Assembly (NCBI GenBank): GCA_963513935.1
Contig: OY740772.1
Location: 103,373,340-103,437,339, forward strand
Reading direction: 5' to 3'
Origin: Aphrophora alni
Taxonomy: Eukaryota; Arthropoda; Insecta; Hemiptera; Aphrophoridae
Length of the DNA stretch: 64,000 nt
Below, piece after piece: positions 11,764 through 23,547 of the stretch. The number at the start of each line of letters is the position of its first letter. The stretch's first letter is position 1. A program made the position numbers and the translations under genes. The notes under the pieces are model-generated. The model ran no database searches, was not told the origin of the DNA, and saw nothing but the letters and a program-made list of their open reading frames with translations.

Positions 11764-12630
11764 ACTTAATATAACGTATATAATACTTCATATATAACTT
11801 AAAAGTTCTTGTTCCAAAACTTATATAAATAACAGTAATAAAATATAAAATCAACTGTTTTAAAGTTGATCTGGGAATAATATAATTCTCTATAAATAAG
11901 GAACATTATATTTTGACACGCACAGTATTTTATTGCACTTCATTTTGTATTGAACAATTTTGTTTGAACATAATACACATTTAAAACCTCTTTAGCAACG
12001 TAAAAGTGGATGAAAATTCTATAATAGTGTGGTGTGTTATTCAATATAAATTAATAATATCAAACTGAAAATAATTAACTATCAATCATTTAAAATTCTT
12101 CTCAATATATTTTTGTTTAATAAAATGTGATTGAATAAGTTAACATAATTTGCTATTCTTTTCAACTTATATATTATTGAATCATGTTTCATGCTTTCAG
12201 TTATTAATGTTTCATAAAAAATGTGGAAATTTTTATATAGCTTAAAACTATATTTACAAATCTGCACCACATGAAATAAAAAAGGATTTGCAAAGATCGA
12301 TTTTTTTGACCAATTACGTAACTTTCTTTGAACTACATAAATGTGAGCTTCTGAAACTGAAATATGACAATAATTTTACCCATTGATATTTTACATTTAA
12401 AAATCTTTTTTATGATCTATTCAAAATAGTGTAACATTTAAAAAATCAAAATAGGTTAAATCCAAACTAATAAACAGTTGCAAGTAAAATAATATTAGAT
12501 AAACATAGCTTCTATAATAATTGTCACTAGTTCCCACGGACATTTCAGATTGCCGAGACTATATATAGTTGTGATACAATTTTTATACAGATTTAATCAC
12601 GGATATCCTAGTCTTTTTATGAAGTTATCA
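10730..12630. other. AT-rich stretch with one TA microsatellite
   Basis: No convincing gene. The frame at 10802-11011 has ordinary composition but no motif or splice context. A perfect (TA)n tract lies at 11710-11759. Confidence 0.4.
11710..11759. repeat. (TA)n microsatellite, about 25 units
   Basis: Uninterrupted alternation of T and A for about 50 bp. Confidence 0.95.
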
Positions 12631-12636
12631 ATACAT

Positions 12637-12799
12637 GGATGGAGCTCCTGGGCTGATCTATTTTACTCGCTTCACGAATGAGAGGTTGCGGGTTAAACCC
12701 TGTGCTAGAACAATAGTGACGGGAATTTCTAGTCACACTTTACCCGATTAAAATCCATCTAGCAGCCCATGCTATTGTATCATGAATTTAAAAAAAAAA
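12637..12799 (+). mobile_element. tRNA-derived SINE
   Basis: The first 80 bp fold like a tRNA: an A-box-like stretch (CTGGGCTGATC), an anticodon-arm-like CTCGCTTCACGAATGAG, and a B-box-like GCGGGTTAAACCC after GAGAGGTT. A GC-richer body and an A-run at 12789-12800 follow. Flanking ATCAATACAT (12627-12636) and ATCAATGAAT (12800-12809) differ at two positions and fit a target-site duplication. Known tRNA-derived SINEs are Pol III transcribed from these internal boxes and moved by a LINE in trans. The B-box consensus is not perfect (TAA where CAA or CGA is usual), so this copy is probably inactive. Confidence 0.7.
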
Positions 12800-13867
12800 A
12801 TCAATGAATAGTTATAATTATTCATTGTAGTTGCCAAACTAAAGGAAGGACTCATTAATCTAAGCACACATTGATACATATTCTTCTGAAATTAAATTGT
12901 ACGAATATATACAAGCAATCCTGACTCTATGGCTACTTATTATAAGTTTAGTTGTCCATAACACATGTATAGATCCAATGTCCAATCCATTTCTATCTTT
13001 AAAAAAAAAAATTATCCAATTTTACATACAAACTGCAATCAAATCAAGTGTTTAAAAATTATCTATAATCATTCTTCACATGATAGGATTCTGTAAGTTG
13101 CTGAATTTAGTCAGGTTAGATTTCATATTATCAAATATTTCCTTATTAATTTCTACTGTTTCAAAATTTGGTGGATTTCACCAAATCTTCCCTTTCCAAA
13201 TATATTTTATTCACCCAGTTCTATGGCGATATCTTCTTAAATTCATCTATGTAATAGAGAATTGTTTAAAAGAATGTTGCCAGTAGTAGATAGTTGCGAA
13301 CATTGAACAATTGGATTGGACACGGTCACAATCACGATGTACGACTACGGTCATTCATTCATGTGCAATAAAAATATGTATCTAATCTGTGTTATAATAA
13401 TTTCAATATTACTCTATTTAAGTTTGTCATATTATAGTAAAATTTGTCCACTGAACCAAACAATTTTTAGGCTTATTTTTTAAGAGTGAAAACTAAAAAC
13501 CAATCTATATATAAATTAGAGATTTTTATTATTAAACTTTAATATTAAATGGATATTAAATTGATGTAGATTTTGTTATGGACCGTTTTAAGGTTTCCTG
13601 AGTCCAAAAAAAGGGGTTTTTGCAATGCTATCTGACAAATCTTGTAGTTTATGTGAGTTTTAAAACTCACATTATTACATTATTAATGTAATTAACACAT
13701 TGTTACGGTACATCATTAGAGATGATGACAACAAAATAAAGATAATTTCTTTTTAAAATTCACCCACATTAACTAACTGTGAACAAATGTTATAGAAAGT
13801 TAATACAGTTCTAACAAGGAAAACCTATAAATATCCCATTTTATAACTCTATAATTAAATACTTATG

Positions 13868-14074
13868 TTAATCTCGAGGTATAGGAGTGTTACAATTACC
13901 ATGGTATAACATAACAGGTCCTTTACAAGATGAAAACAAATCAAAAACATCTCTGTAACCATGGTAACTCCACCATTCGCATAGTTGACGATTCCATTCA
14001 CAAGGTAATAGATGCAACAAGTAAGGGTATTCCATGCCTATTAATGTGTAAAAGTCTTGATCACCTAAGTGCCC
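13868..14074 (-). CDS. XXYLT1: XXYLT1 exon 4 (terminal coding exon)
   Basis: Minus-strand exon of 68 codons plus TAA (13868-13870). It follows a T-rich acceptor ending in TAG (14077-14075) and starts in phase 0, matching the end of exon 3. It opens with GHLGDQDFYTLIGMEYPYLL, then CEWNRQLCEWW, and closes with LYHGNCNTPIPRD. These are the C-terminal signatures of xyloside xylosyltransferase 1: the GDQD segment, the WNRQLC segment, and the HGNCNTPIP end whose histidine is the distal metal ligand of family GT8. The exon is only 207 bp and has no long open frame of its own in plus-strand gene scans, so it would be easily missed. Intact, with no stops or frameshifts. Confidence 0.93.
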   Translation of the reverse strand, partial: GHLGDQDFYTLIGMEYPYLLHLLPCEWNRQLCEWWSYHGYRDVFDLFSSCKGPVMLYHGNCNTPIPRD

Positions 14075-15858
14075 CTAAAAACATAACAAATAAAATCAAT
14101 TCAGCAAAATATAAATTTTAATAATATTTTTAATTTCTTACAATTACTTAGAGAAAGCACATGTGATGTGAAGGATAAAAAAACTGAAGTTGTGTTTTTG
14201 TGGATATATCCATTTTGAGGTTAGAGTTTAAAAAAAGTATTTTGGGAATTATGTCTGACTGTATATCATTTGTCGTCTATCATTACGTACAGTGTTGTAA
14301 TGTTTCAAATTTATGAGCTTTTCGTTTTCAAGCCTACATTAAAGTATAATACAAATTATGTGATAATTACCGATTGTGACTTCAGTAACCAGTAGTTAAT
14401 CCCAGTTGAGATCGAGAAATTGTTACGATTCATCTCCGATGACTTATCCAAGAAATATTGGACTTTGGATTGACGACTTAATACAGAAAAAGATGTGAAA
14501 TATTCAAAGCGACAGATATAAATCACGTAATTGTAATTATTTCTACTTAAATTAGTCAGGAAGATGTGTCTAATTATAAGAAAATTTTTAATTTAAGAGG
14601 TTAAATATAAAATGAATAATAATGGTTAGTCTGACAACCCTGTTCAAACTAAATCCTTTATATCGTTTCTGTCGACTAAGGAAAAGACTTTCTAGAAAGT
14701 TCCAGATTAATGATGTCGGTAGAAAAAGTAGGAAATTCGCATCATGGAGAGAAGCAGGATAAAACACACTTTTCAAAAAACTCCAACAGATGTAGTCTGT
14801 TTAAGTTAAGTCTGATTATCGCATGGTTGAGAGACGATTATTTTAAAATCTTTGTATGTGGGCATATTTTGGGAATAACTTGTAATTTATTTTTCCATTA
14901 TTTTGTAACTAAAAATTTGGGGGTAGTTGCTATACAAAAAAACATAAAATTACAATTTTCTCAAAATCGGCTCTAACAATTTTGATCAAATTTTGCTCAA
15001 GTGTAGCCTCTAAGTAAATGTTCTAAGACTGGATGTTGGAATTAAAATACTGATTACAGAAAGAGAGCTACAGTTTTAAGAATTCCAATTAAATATGACA
15101 GGTTTAAAAATTAAAAGTATGTATTACAAACAAAATAGTATAACTTTTATTTATAGATAAATAATTTACAGAAACAAATAAGTAAACAAAATTTGCCAAT
15201 AAAATAAAACTTAACCAATCCAGGATTTTTGTATCAGGCTTTAACTATTTTAAATAAATTATTTCCATGTGTAATGTCAAATAACGCAACAAAACATATT
15301 GTTCTTGAGTTATGGATAAAAATAAATAAATAAAAGGACCACAGAGATGTTATAAAACTACAGATTTTGTTAATAATTGTAATAAAATGTGAAGATTAAT
15401 GACCCAAATCCGTATAAAAAATCTCAAATAAACCGATCCTATGGTTCAGGAACAATGAACAATAAACAAAAATTAATTAGTTTGCCATCATTAAAGACTA
15501 GATTTTAATCAAAAATGAATTACGCAGAGGATGTGTACAAGTGAAACCAGTTTAAGTCCTTATTTAAATTTATAAGTAATTTTTCAAAGACGGCATCAAT
15601 GGTTCATTTTCTTTTGTTTTTTATAGTAAATTACTAAACTGACATTTTTGTGACGAATAGTTTATAATTTTCGGGATAGATGAGTGAGAAAGCTTATACA
15701 GTGTTTTTGCACCATTTATTAAGTAAGAGATTACTGAAAAATTGTTTTAGGTATTGGGATATGAGACATACAAGATTCAACTATCAAAATAATTCCTAAA
15801 TGAATTTCTTATAATCCTTAATGAAAATGTATTCCTGTTGATCTTGGAAACTTGCTAA

Positions 15859-16842
15859 CCCTTGAGGGTTAATATGTTCCTTTTGGGTTTATTGTACCTT
15901 TTAATAAATACGAACACTAGCCTTGCCTGTATTCATCTTCTCGCCAACCTCTATTGTGTTTGTAACTAGAACGATGTTATTCTAGATCCGTTCTAAATCT
16001 CCTGGCGCACCCTCTCGCTGTAATTATAAACCGATGATTTGAACTGTGTACGCCCCCTCATGTTGATGTTTTGTTAATGTATACCTTTTGTATTTTTCAC
16101 TATTTTTGTTGTTGCATATTTATTTATATTTGTATATACACAAATAATTAGGATATTATATTTGTTAGTGTTGGTAAATTATGTATAGTATACATAGTGT
16201 TTTTTGTATATAGTGTTCTATAGTACTTTAAAATGGATAGGGATGAAGAAGAAAATATTATGAGACTTTTGGAAATGTTGAGAAAGAAGAGGTCAGAGAA
16301 GAAGAAAGGAGGATAAATCCAGGGCTATTCGGCAACATTATTGAATCTATTGTTCAATGACTTAACAAATTGGCTTGGGATGTTGATGTGGATGATAACG
16401 TAGAGGTGGAGAAACAAGGATCTGATTAATATATCGTAGAAAATGATTTTTAATAAGAAATAGAGCTACATATGGAGGAAGAAGTTTCAACTGAGTGTAC
16501 AGTAAATCCAGTTTTGGATATTACAGCAAGTTTTTGGACCTCAGTATAAACAACACATTTTATTTACTTGTGGAACTGTAATGAATTATTTGTAACAACT
16601 TTACTTAATTACTATTCAAATTGATTCAGAATAAAAATAAATTAGGTAAAAATTAATTACTCTATACTTTATTCATTATTTATATATTTTAAAGTTATTA
16701 CCTGACATTTTAAAATTTACTGTCAATAATGTTGTTTACCAAATTATATACTAAAATTTACAATTTTACTAGATTTCTAACTTTTCTTATCACTCGGTCC
16801 ATACGAACCCAACGTGACTTTTTAGGTGTGCCCTCTCAAGTG
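15859..16842. mobile_element. Internally deleted piggyBac-like element (old)
   Basis: The right end reads ...GCCCTCTCAAGTG followed by TTAA (16843-16846). The left end reads CTAA then CCCTTGAGGG at 15855-15868. Reverse-complementing the right end gives CACTTGAGAGGG, and further in GTTGGGTTCGTATGGACC aligns with TTTTGGGTTTATTGTACC at 15881-15898. TTAA target sites with short TIRs are diagnostic of piggyBac; the left TTAA has become CTAA. A short coding trace starts at 16233 (MDRDEEENIMRLLEMLRKKR), acidic then basic as piggyBac N-termini often are, and is quickly broken by stops. The interior is far too short for a transposase, so it is non-autonomous and degraded. Confidence 0.5.
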
Positions 16843-17721
16843 TTAAATATGTAATATTTTCCAACATATGATATGATGAAATTAAACATTGTTGCATTCA
16901 TCAACAATTTATATTTAATTTATTCTTGTTGTAAAATGATTTTCAACTTATGTAAATGTAATTATGAAAGATTTCCCATTACCTATGAAAAATCTCACGT
17001 TAGTATTGTATGAATTTAATTAAGTTGTAATTAACTTAAAACAGATGTCCTTAATTTGATAAACATTTCTAATTATCAGTCTTCGACAAGAGTGAGTTTT
17101 GAAGTTCAAAACAAAAGTGGATGAGAGTTTTCATAAATTGTTGGGACAAGAATGTTCTGAGACCAAAATAAAAATAGATAATTTTTAAAACTAAAATTAA
17201 ATAAAAAGTTTTACAATTTGAAAGCTGGATTTTGTTTTTTAATCTGATAAAATATTTTAGGGTTATCTATATCTACTCTGTGATCCATTATATTTAAAAA
17301 AAAATCAATTATTAAAAAATCGGGACTTTTTATAAATTATTATAAAGTAAAATGCAACTCTTCGTAATAAAAAACAAAACAACAACGGTTTTTCTAATGT
17401 TTAGATACCTAATATCCCATGACGTATCCTTTAAATTGAAAATGTAAATTGTAAAATATAGGTCTTAAAAAGTAATCTTTATTTTGATGTGCAAAATTGT
17501 TCAGTTGTTTCTTAACTTTAAAGTGTTGTATTTACTGATCCTAACGATACTCTAAGGCCAGGGATCTTCATTCTAATTCGTTTCTTCTTATTATAAGGTG
17601 AATATAAGATTATATTCTTTATAATCTTATGTAAAACTATAAAGTTTATTCGCTTTTTACGAATTGCTGATGTATTATATGTATTAGTTACCTTTCTTAG
17701 TAGTCAGAACAATTCTTATTT

Positions 17722-17787
17722 TGTTGTAGAAACACTACAGCGCTGTTTCGCCGTTCACAGCCGGTTTCGTCAGGTGTAGGCTTAACA
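17722..17787 (-). ncRNA. Hammerhead ribozyme motif, type I (left arm, mutated helix II)
   Basis: Mirror copy of the right-arm motif. On the minus strand it has CTGACGA (17773-17767), GAAA (17749-17746), the ACAGC/GCTGT helix III and the same GTA cleavage context between 17736 and 17735. One helix II position (17765) is A instead of G, which replaces a G-C pair by A.C and leaves three pairs. The rest of the core is unchanged, so activity may be reduced rather than lost. Confidence 0.55.
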
Positions 17788-18017
17788 CTTAAATAAAACA
17801 CATAACAACACTGAACACACACGAAAACACGAAACAAAAAACAATATAAAATCTATAAACACGAAACAAAAAACAATATAAAATCTATCAGAGGTTAACT
17901 TTCTCAGAGGTTAACCTCTGATAGATCTCTCTCAGAAGTTAACCTCTGATAGATTTTATATTGTTTTTTGTTTCGTGTTTTCGTGTGTGTTCAGTGTCGT
18001 TATGTGTTTTATTTAAG

Positions 18018-18083
18018 TGTTAAGCCTACACCTGACGAAGCCGGCTGTGAACGGCGAAACAGCGCTGTAGTGTTTCTACAACA
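18018..18083 (+). ncRNA. Hammerhead ribozyme motif, type I (right arm)
   Basis: Core boxes are in the correct order: CTGACGA (18032-18038), helix II GCCG/CGGC (18040-18043 with 18052-18055) closed by an 8-nt loop, GAAA (18056-18059), helix III formed by the self-complementary ACAGC/GCTGT (18059-18068) without a loop, then A at position 17 with cleavage expected after 18069. Helix I is ACAC (18028-18031) with GTGT (18070-18073). Beyond a 6 x 6 internal loop, TGTT (18018-18021) pairs with AACA (18080-18083), where natural hammerheads place their tertiary contact. Odd points: one extra A (18039) between the core and helix II, and a loopless helix III. Minimal helix III is known for Penelope-associated hammerheads, which may cleave as dimers. 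Confidence 0.7.
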
Positions 18084-19105
18084 AAATAAGAATTGCTCTG
18101 ACTACTAAGAAAGGTAACTAATACATATAATGAATATAAGAGTTTTTCACCTTTAAAGAAAAGAAAAAATGTTTTGAGTAATTTATCAAAAACTGGAAAA
18201 GTTTTTAAATATAAGGAGGAAATGATGATTTTTAAAGGTCTATATTTTATGACTGGCATAATTTACAAAATATTTCTAGGATGTTAGTTTTATATATAAA
18301 CGAGTAAAAAATTATACTGTAAGGAATTTTATACAGCTTCTTAAAAGTTTTTTTGTAGAATTCATATTTTAAAAGATAATTCCAAACACCAATTTTCAAC
18401 ACTTTTACCCCATCCCCTAAAGAAATGACTCTTCAAAGACCTCTGTCTCATTAATGTCTTGAAAAGGAAGTATTTTTAACTTCCCATAGTTTTCAAAATA
18501 TTTTACTGTACTATGTCATAATAAAGAAAATGAAACTTTAATGATCATGAAAATCTGTGTCAAATCTTTAGATTCATCAACTTCAAAAAGTAAAAGAATA
18601 GAGACTTATTTTATGTTATTTTCAAATTAAATTTTTCCCACTATTACTGAATGATTTTTGATGATCTATATTTTAATTTTGTTTCCATTAAAACTGGTCA
18701 CAGGATAACAGGAATGGTTGATAAAAGGCAAGCAAACTAGTAATTGTCTTGTGAGCCTTCGAACTTAAATTGACTGTGTCAGCACTTTTTACCTTGGTAG
18801 TATGAAATGTTGAAAATTGAATGACCAAAATACAATGAGGTCGTGATAATCCGAATCTACGGTGGTCCAAACTTCACACGGTCTACATGACATTATGAAG
18901 TTTTGATGCTGCAACAACAGCTATTTGCTACGACTCACTAGGTCTCTTCTGAGGTACATGTACTATATATTGTGTGAGGAACTAGTGTGTTGTTTGTTAC
19001 ATGCTTTATTGTTTGTATTGCATTTTGATATTGACTGTACATTTGATGTAATAAATTTATAGCTCAAGTAAACAAATATTTAGATTAAAATAAAGTAAAA
19101 CTTAC

Positions 19106-19352
19106 TTTAAAAGAATATTTCTGAGTCAAATTTTTAACAGCATCAGAAGAAAGTAGTTGACGATATTCTTTAGAAAAACGTAGTTTATTAAAAGGTAACA
19201 GAAGTACACCACTGTTGACTCCCGGAAATCCTCCTTTAGACAAGGGACTCCCGAGATGAGTATGTTTGTGACGAGTCCTATAAGTATACAGAATATGTTG
19301 GTAGACTGGTGTTAGCTCTGGTGCAATTCCTAGAACTGCTCTGTCACTGAAA
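19106..19352 (-). CDS. XXYLT1: XXYLT1 exon 3
   Basis: Minus-strand exon of 247 bp: one base completing a split codon, then 82 codons. The acceptor is TTATTATCTAG ending at 19353 and the donor is AAA|GTAAGT at 19105. It encodes FSDRAVLGIAPELTPVYQH and, near its middle, GFPGVNSGVLLLPFNKLRFS, the NSGV block that is conserved in GT8 sugar transferases. The stretch between, rich in H/R/T, corresponds to a variable loop in the family. Phase joins cleanly to exon 2 (phase 2) and exon 4 (phase 0), which is strong evidence for these boundaries. It is separated from exon 4 by a 5.0 kb intron filled with mobile elements. Confidence 0.93.
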
Positions 19353-21289
19353 CTAGATAATAAAAAAAAAGTAAACACTTTTTGTAATTAGGAATCCTTA
19401 ATTTTAACAATTTAAACACAATGTGCGATATTCTGCCAGCCCTAATTTACCTGAAACACGAAATATTTTGCTGACACATCTTTAAAAGCATACCAATAAA
19501 TATAGTCTGTAAATTGGCCGGTAGAGGTTAGCACAACACAGAAATGATATATAGGCAGTGAACAGGAATCATTTTATGAATCTAGTTAACGTGATTGGTT
19601 AAAATTGTTTCCTTGGTAATCTGCTGTTTTTCCAACATCTTCCAAATGTTTTAAGGGGAATATTAATAGATACACTAGGAGTATAAGAGAGTCGACTTGT
19701 AATTACTTTCAAAAACTGATATGAGTCTACGATTAAGTAATAATCCAAATCTGATTTCTTAATTTTTTTGTTTCATATTAATTCATTTGTAATTATTACA
19801 ATTTTTCCAATTTTAAGTGATTTTGAAAGACAGTTTATACCTACTACAAGATTGACATTTTGTCTTATTATTTCAGACGATAATAAAACATGCACAAATA
19901 AATTAAAACATTTTAAAATTACTTGAAATTTTGTTTTTCTATATAAAATTAATCGTAAGACATAAATATGTGCAAATGACATGACAAATGTTTTGTCTAT
20001 ACTATAAGTTAACAGTATTCATACATAAATTTTGTAAAAAGAATTTATTTTTAAAACTTTTAAAAATTTTTATATGTATGAGTTTTCATAAGTGTTTGTA
20101 CGATTATATTCCTTTCAGTGCTAAATGCTAAAAGAGCACGTTGTTATTTGTAACAAAACAAATCAAAAATTCGCAAGATACCGCTTACATTTATAAGTTA
20201 CATGCCAATTAATGAATGACATTCGACTCCTATAAATAGGCCTCAGTTTTTCTGGCTATAGTTTAGGCCAGTCTACAACGATTAAATTTGCTTTAATGTA
20301 TAAAGCTCCGTAATCTTATTGCATTTATTTATTCACTAGTCATAAACAAAATACATTTGTATGGTCATCAGTCAATTTAAAATTACATACAACCAACTAA
20401 CAACACAAGTAGATTTACCACATAGCAAAATAGATAGAAAGTAAAACAATAGTATTAATAATAATAATATGGCATTATAATTAGTCTCTGTCTTTTGTAA
20501 TAGGCCTATTAATAAAATAAATATAATAAAATAATAATATATAAAAACACTAGAAACATAAAACAAATTTAAATTGAATCTAAATGTTATAATCACACTG
20601 TCACATAAATTATTATCCCTTACCACTATCATAATATTGCACTGAAATAGAGCTAATACTTAAAATTTTATAAAATAAAATAAAAATAATTCATTTTCTT
20701 TCTAATTTAAATTTAGTTACTTTAGTTACAGAAATAAAAGAACAATGTGTATAGAACAACTTCGATATAACCAAATATCGTAAATTATGAAAATTAGCGT
20801 TAAAATATCGAATTGTTCATTGTTGGCCAACATGCAGTCAGAATAGGAAAACAATAAGATGTCGGCTGACAGCCGAAATGAGTTTATACCAAAGAAACAA
20901 GTCAAAAATAAATTAACAATATTAAAATTGGTCATAAATAAATAAGAATAAAAGCAATCACATCATATTAATTTTACAAGAGGTGGAAAATATGACAATT
21001 AGAAAAGAACACTCTTTAAAATAAACCAAAAACAACAATAACATTAAATAAAATATACGATATAAATAATAATTTAGGGACAGAAATCTTTCGAATATGA
21101 ATAATAGGTTTTATGGAGATTTTTAAGCCTCCATAGAGGTTGAATTAGGAATCCCTTCCACACAAAGCGAGAGCTTTAGACCAAACGGGAATTCAAAAAT
21201 ATAGGTTGATATTGATAATTTTGACTTTACTTGATAGGCGCTATCAAGATACTTAACCTGCCTCCATTATACAAGCATATCCTCTAAAT

Positions 21290-22040
21290 TTAATGCCCAA
21301 TAGTTGGTTTATTGAACCTTCATGCTAAATTGTATTGGCAGATCACAGGGTCTTATTATCCAGTACGATGTTTGTTAAAAACAGTTGTTACACAAGTTTT
21401 CTGAACCTTGTAAATTGTGTAGTCTATATTACTACTTTCATGACATCGGCTAGGCCCTAACGAGCATCGTAGATGTGTAAATATTAAAAAGTCTACATTC
21501 GCTTCACTCATGTCGGTGACTTTGTCCTGACAGATCTGTAACTATACGAATAACAGATTCTCTTGGCAGGTTATGGTGCTAAATTACATTTTTGACAAGT
21601 TAGATTTTAATAGGGAACATACCCTATGTTTAGATTTTGTATGGATAAAAGACACACGCTTACCTTGGAAGGTGGTCATTGGTGTTTAACTAACGTTTTA
21701 GTGTTTTCTATTTGTGTACCACTAGGTAATACCAAGAACTACTTCCAAAGTAAACCCATCTCCTATCCATACAATATCTAAACATTTCTGATAATAATTT
21801 ATTTTTTATTGTAGAGGGGTAGGGTTGGTATCACTACATGCAGAATTGAAATATGCATATAAGTTGAATAACACATGAAATATGAACAAGAAACTGTTTA
21901 AAATGGCCACCACTTTTATATTTTTAATTAAATTTTTCGTACTACCATTGAAGATAAATATTGTTATAATTTGAAAACTACTAAACCAATTTTAATCAAA
22001 CAAAGACCAAAACGTAACGAGATAACATAAAAAAAAGATT
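21290..22040 (+). repeat. Dispersed repeat, second copy of the 10.0-10.6 kb sequence
   Basis: Colinear with 10020-10640 in the same orientation, interrupted by the hairpin element at 21628-21783, which therefore inserted later. Both copies end near AATGGCCACCA followed by A/T-rich sequence. Lies in intron 2 of XXYLT1. Confidence 0.6.
21628..21783. mobile_element. 156-bp hairpin MITE
   Basis: GTTTAGATTTTGTATGGATA at the left and its near reverse complement at the right (ending CCATACAATATCTAAAC) begin arms of about 55 bp containing CTTACCTTGGAAGGTGGTC / ACTACTTCCAAAGTAAACC. It sits inside the older dispersed repeat. A relative in the opposite orientation lies at 47985-48105. No target duplication is clear, so the superfamily is undetermined. 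Confidence 0.65.
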
Positions 22041-22139
22041 GCATGAAAATTGAAACAGTTGTTATTGTTGTTATAACAATGAACTTATTCTTATTTTTAC
22101 CTTCTTTGTTTAAAGGCAGAAAATCTCAGTCTACATCGT

Positions 22140-22265
22140 CATAGTATAAATAGAGATCCCTAGCCCTCGAATAATCTAATAGCGTGAGGGTCGGAAAAGA
22201 AGAAGAGATGGTCACAAGGGACCAGATTGGAAAGATAAAAGAGAAGGATCTAACTAAAGACTACT
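22140..22265 (-). repeat. Dispersed ~100-bp repeat family (copy b, reversed)
   Basis: The reverse complement carries GTGACCATCTCTTC, a CCGACCCTCACGCTATTAGA block, ATTCGAGGGCTAGGGATCTC and a T-rich end, paralleling 5.6 kb and 48.2 kb. Diverged. Confidence 0.45.
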
Positions 22266-23547
22266 TGAAGAAAGGTTTATATTCAGCTAGGATTCCTTGG
22301 CCTTGCCACACCCGTATTAAGCTCCTGAGAGAATGAGGCTTCAGGTTATGTGGGTTAAAAACCTGTAGATTTGTAGGTTTAGGTACAGAATGTAGAAGGA
22401 TAAGAGGATGTAGAAGCAAACAATATGGCATTCTATCCTTATTAAAGTGGGGTAATATGGCAGTTTATTTTTGGTGATTCAAACTCAGGAGATGACTTAT
22501 CTATTCAATATGTAAAACAAATGGCTATAAGGTTACACACAGACATTGTGTTTGATACATGTAGAGATAAAACCAACGCAACCTTGCTTAACTGTCCTAG
22601 ATTTAAAGTATTCATTGTGTAATTAACTATTGTTACATTGTATTATTTAACATATACAACTCATTATTTTACTTCATTAAGTATCATATCAATTAATTAT
22701 ACAACAAATTACACATCTAGGATAAGTTAAGTATGGTTACCTCAATTTTATTTACAAATTAAAAACTATTATTTAGATGATATTATAATATCAAAATATT
22801 TGTATTTTAATTCAAACTCAAATACCCTTGTTCTTGATCATCAGTCTAATTTGAGTGAATCTTAAAACCTCATAAACATTGGACTTATTCGAAAAACATC
22901 TCTAATAACACGTTTTTGTATTTCTATTTACAAATTTTATGTTTCGAAGTTTAGGCGTTATTGTGATTTTTAGTGGTTACAGAGCCAATATTTTGATTTA
23001 AAATTTGGGATGTTGTTTATACTCAATACAAGTAACATTGTTTCCAAATTGCAATAATTTTCATAAATTACTACTTGTAAAGATTCATTAATTTGTTTAC
23101 AACGTCGATTTGTCAGTTTTAATTTTTATAAATAATAATAATAGGATTGACATGCGAATTATCAGACATATTCTAGAGAGCTTCTAGGGAATATTGTGGC
23201 ACTGGTTTCTATATATATATTAGTGTACAGGTATAATATATATATATATAACCTGTCCACTAAATTCCCTATATAGGCTATATGAATATTTAACACAAGA
23301 AAACCCCAGTTAATAAATTTAATTGAACTTTCAGAACATTTTCTTCGCAACACAATAAAATATATTCTTTTTTTAACCCCAAAACAAGAAACGGAATACA
23401 AATAAACTTATCTCAGACTGAATATGTTAAAATTGTAATTTTATACCCTAATAATATTTCTTAATGTTTTTATAATCCTGAGACTGTAAATCAACATTTA
23501 TTTACTGGATATATTAAATAGATATATCTAGAAGACTTAACACTTAC
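22266..23547 (-). other. Rest of XXYLT1 intron 2, nothing recognised
   Basis: AT-rich with a short TA tract near 23210-23250. The minus-strand open frame 23162-23401 has no motif and lacks splice context. Confidence 0.5.

Larger units (their letters stand above)
17674..18131. mobile_element. Inverted pair of Penelope-like terminal repeats with hammerhead motifs
   Basis: Two arms of about 220 bp face each other head to head: 17674-17905 and the reverse complement of 17907-18131 match almost base for base from ATTATATGTATTAGTTACCT inward, with isolated substitutions. Within the left arm a short stretch (ACACGAAACAAAAAACAATA and its continuation) is repeated in tandem. The centre is built of AGAGGTTAAC palindromes. 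Each arm carries a hammerhead ribozyme motif pointing outwards. Hammerheads in terminal repeats, and repeats in inverted arrangement, are known of Penelope-like retroelements. No reverse transcriptase or GIY-YIG gene is present, so this would be a non-autonomous or solo-repeat remnant. It lies in intron 3 of XXYLT1. Confidence 0.65.
14075..19105 (-). other. XXYLT1: XXYLT1 intron 3, largely mobile-element DNA
   Basis: A 5.0 kb intron containing the piggyBac remnant at 15.86-16.84 kb, the inverted Penelope-like repeats at 17.67-18.13 kb and a fragment of the 5.6 kb repeat family at about 17545-17590. The remainder (14.1-15.8 and 18.2-19.1 kb) is AT-rich without recognised content. Confidence 0.85.

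Noticed and set aside
20372..20935. Two hydrophobic minus-strand frames in intron 2
   Set aside because: Hydrophobicity comes from A/T-rich codons (I, L, F, Y); there are no splice sites in phase and no recognised family.
23162..23401. 79-codon minus-strand frame beside XXYLT1 exon 2, considered as an additional exon
   Set aside because: XXYLT1 exons 2 and 3 join in phase and the family has no insert there; the frame also crosses a TA tract and lacks motifs.
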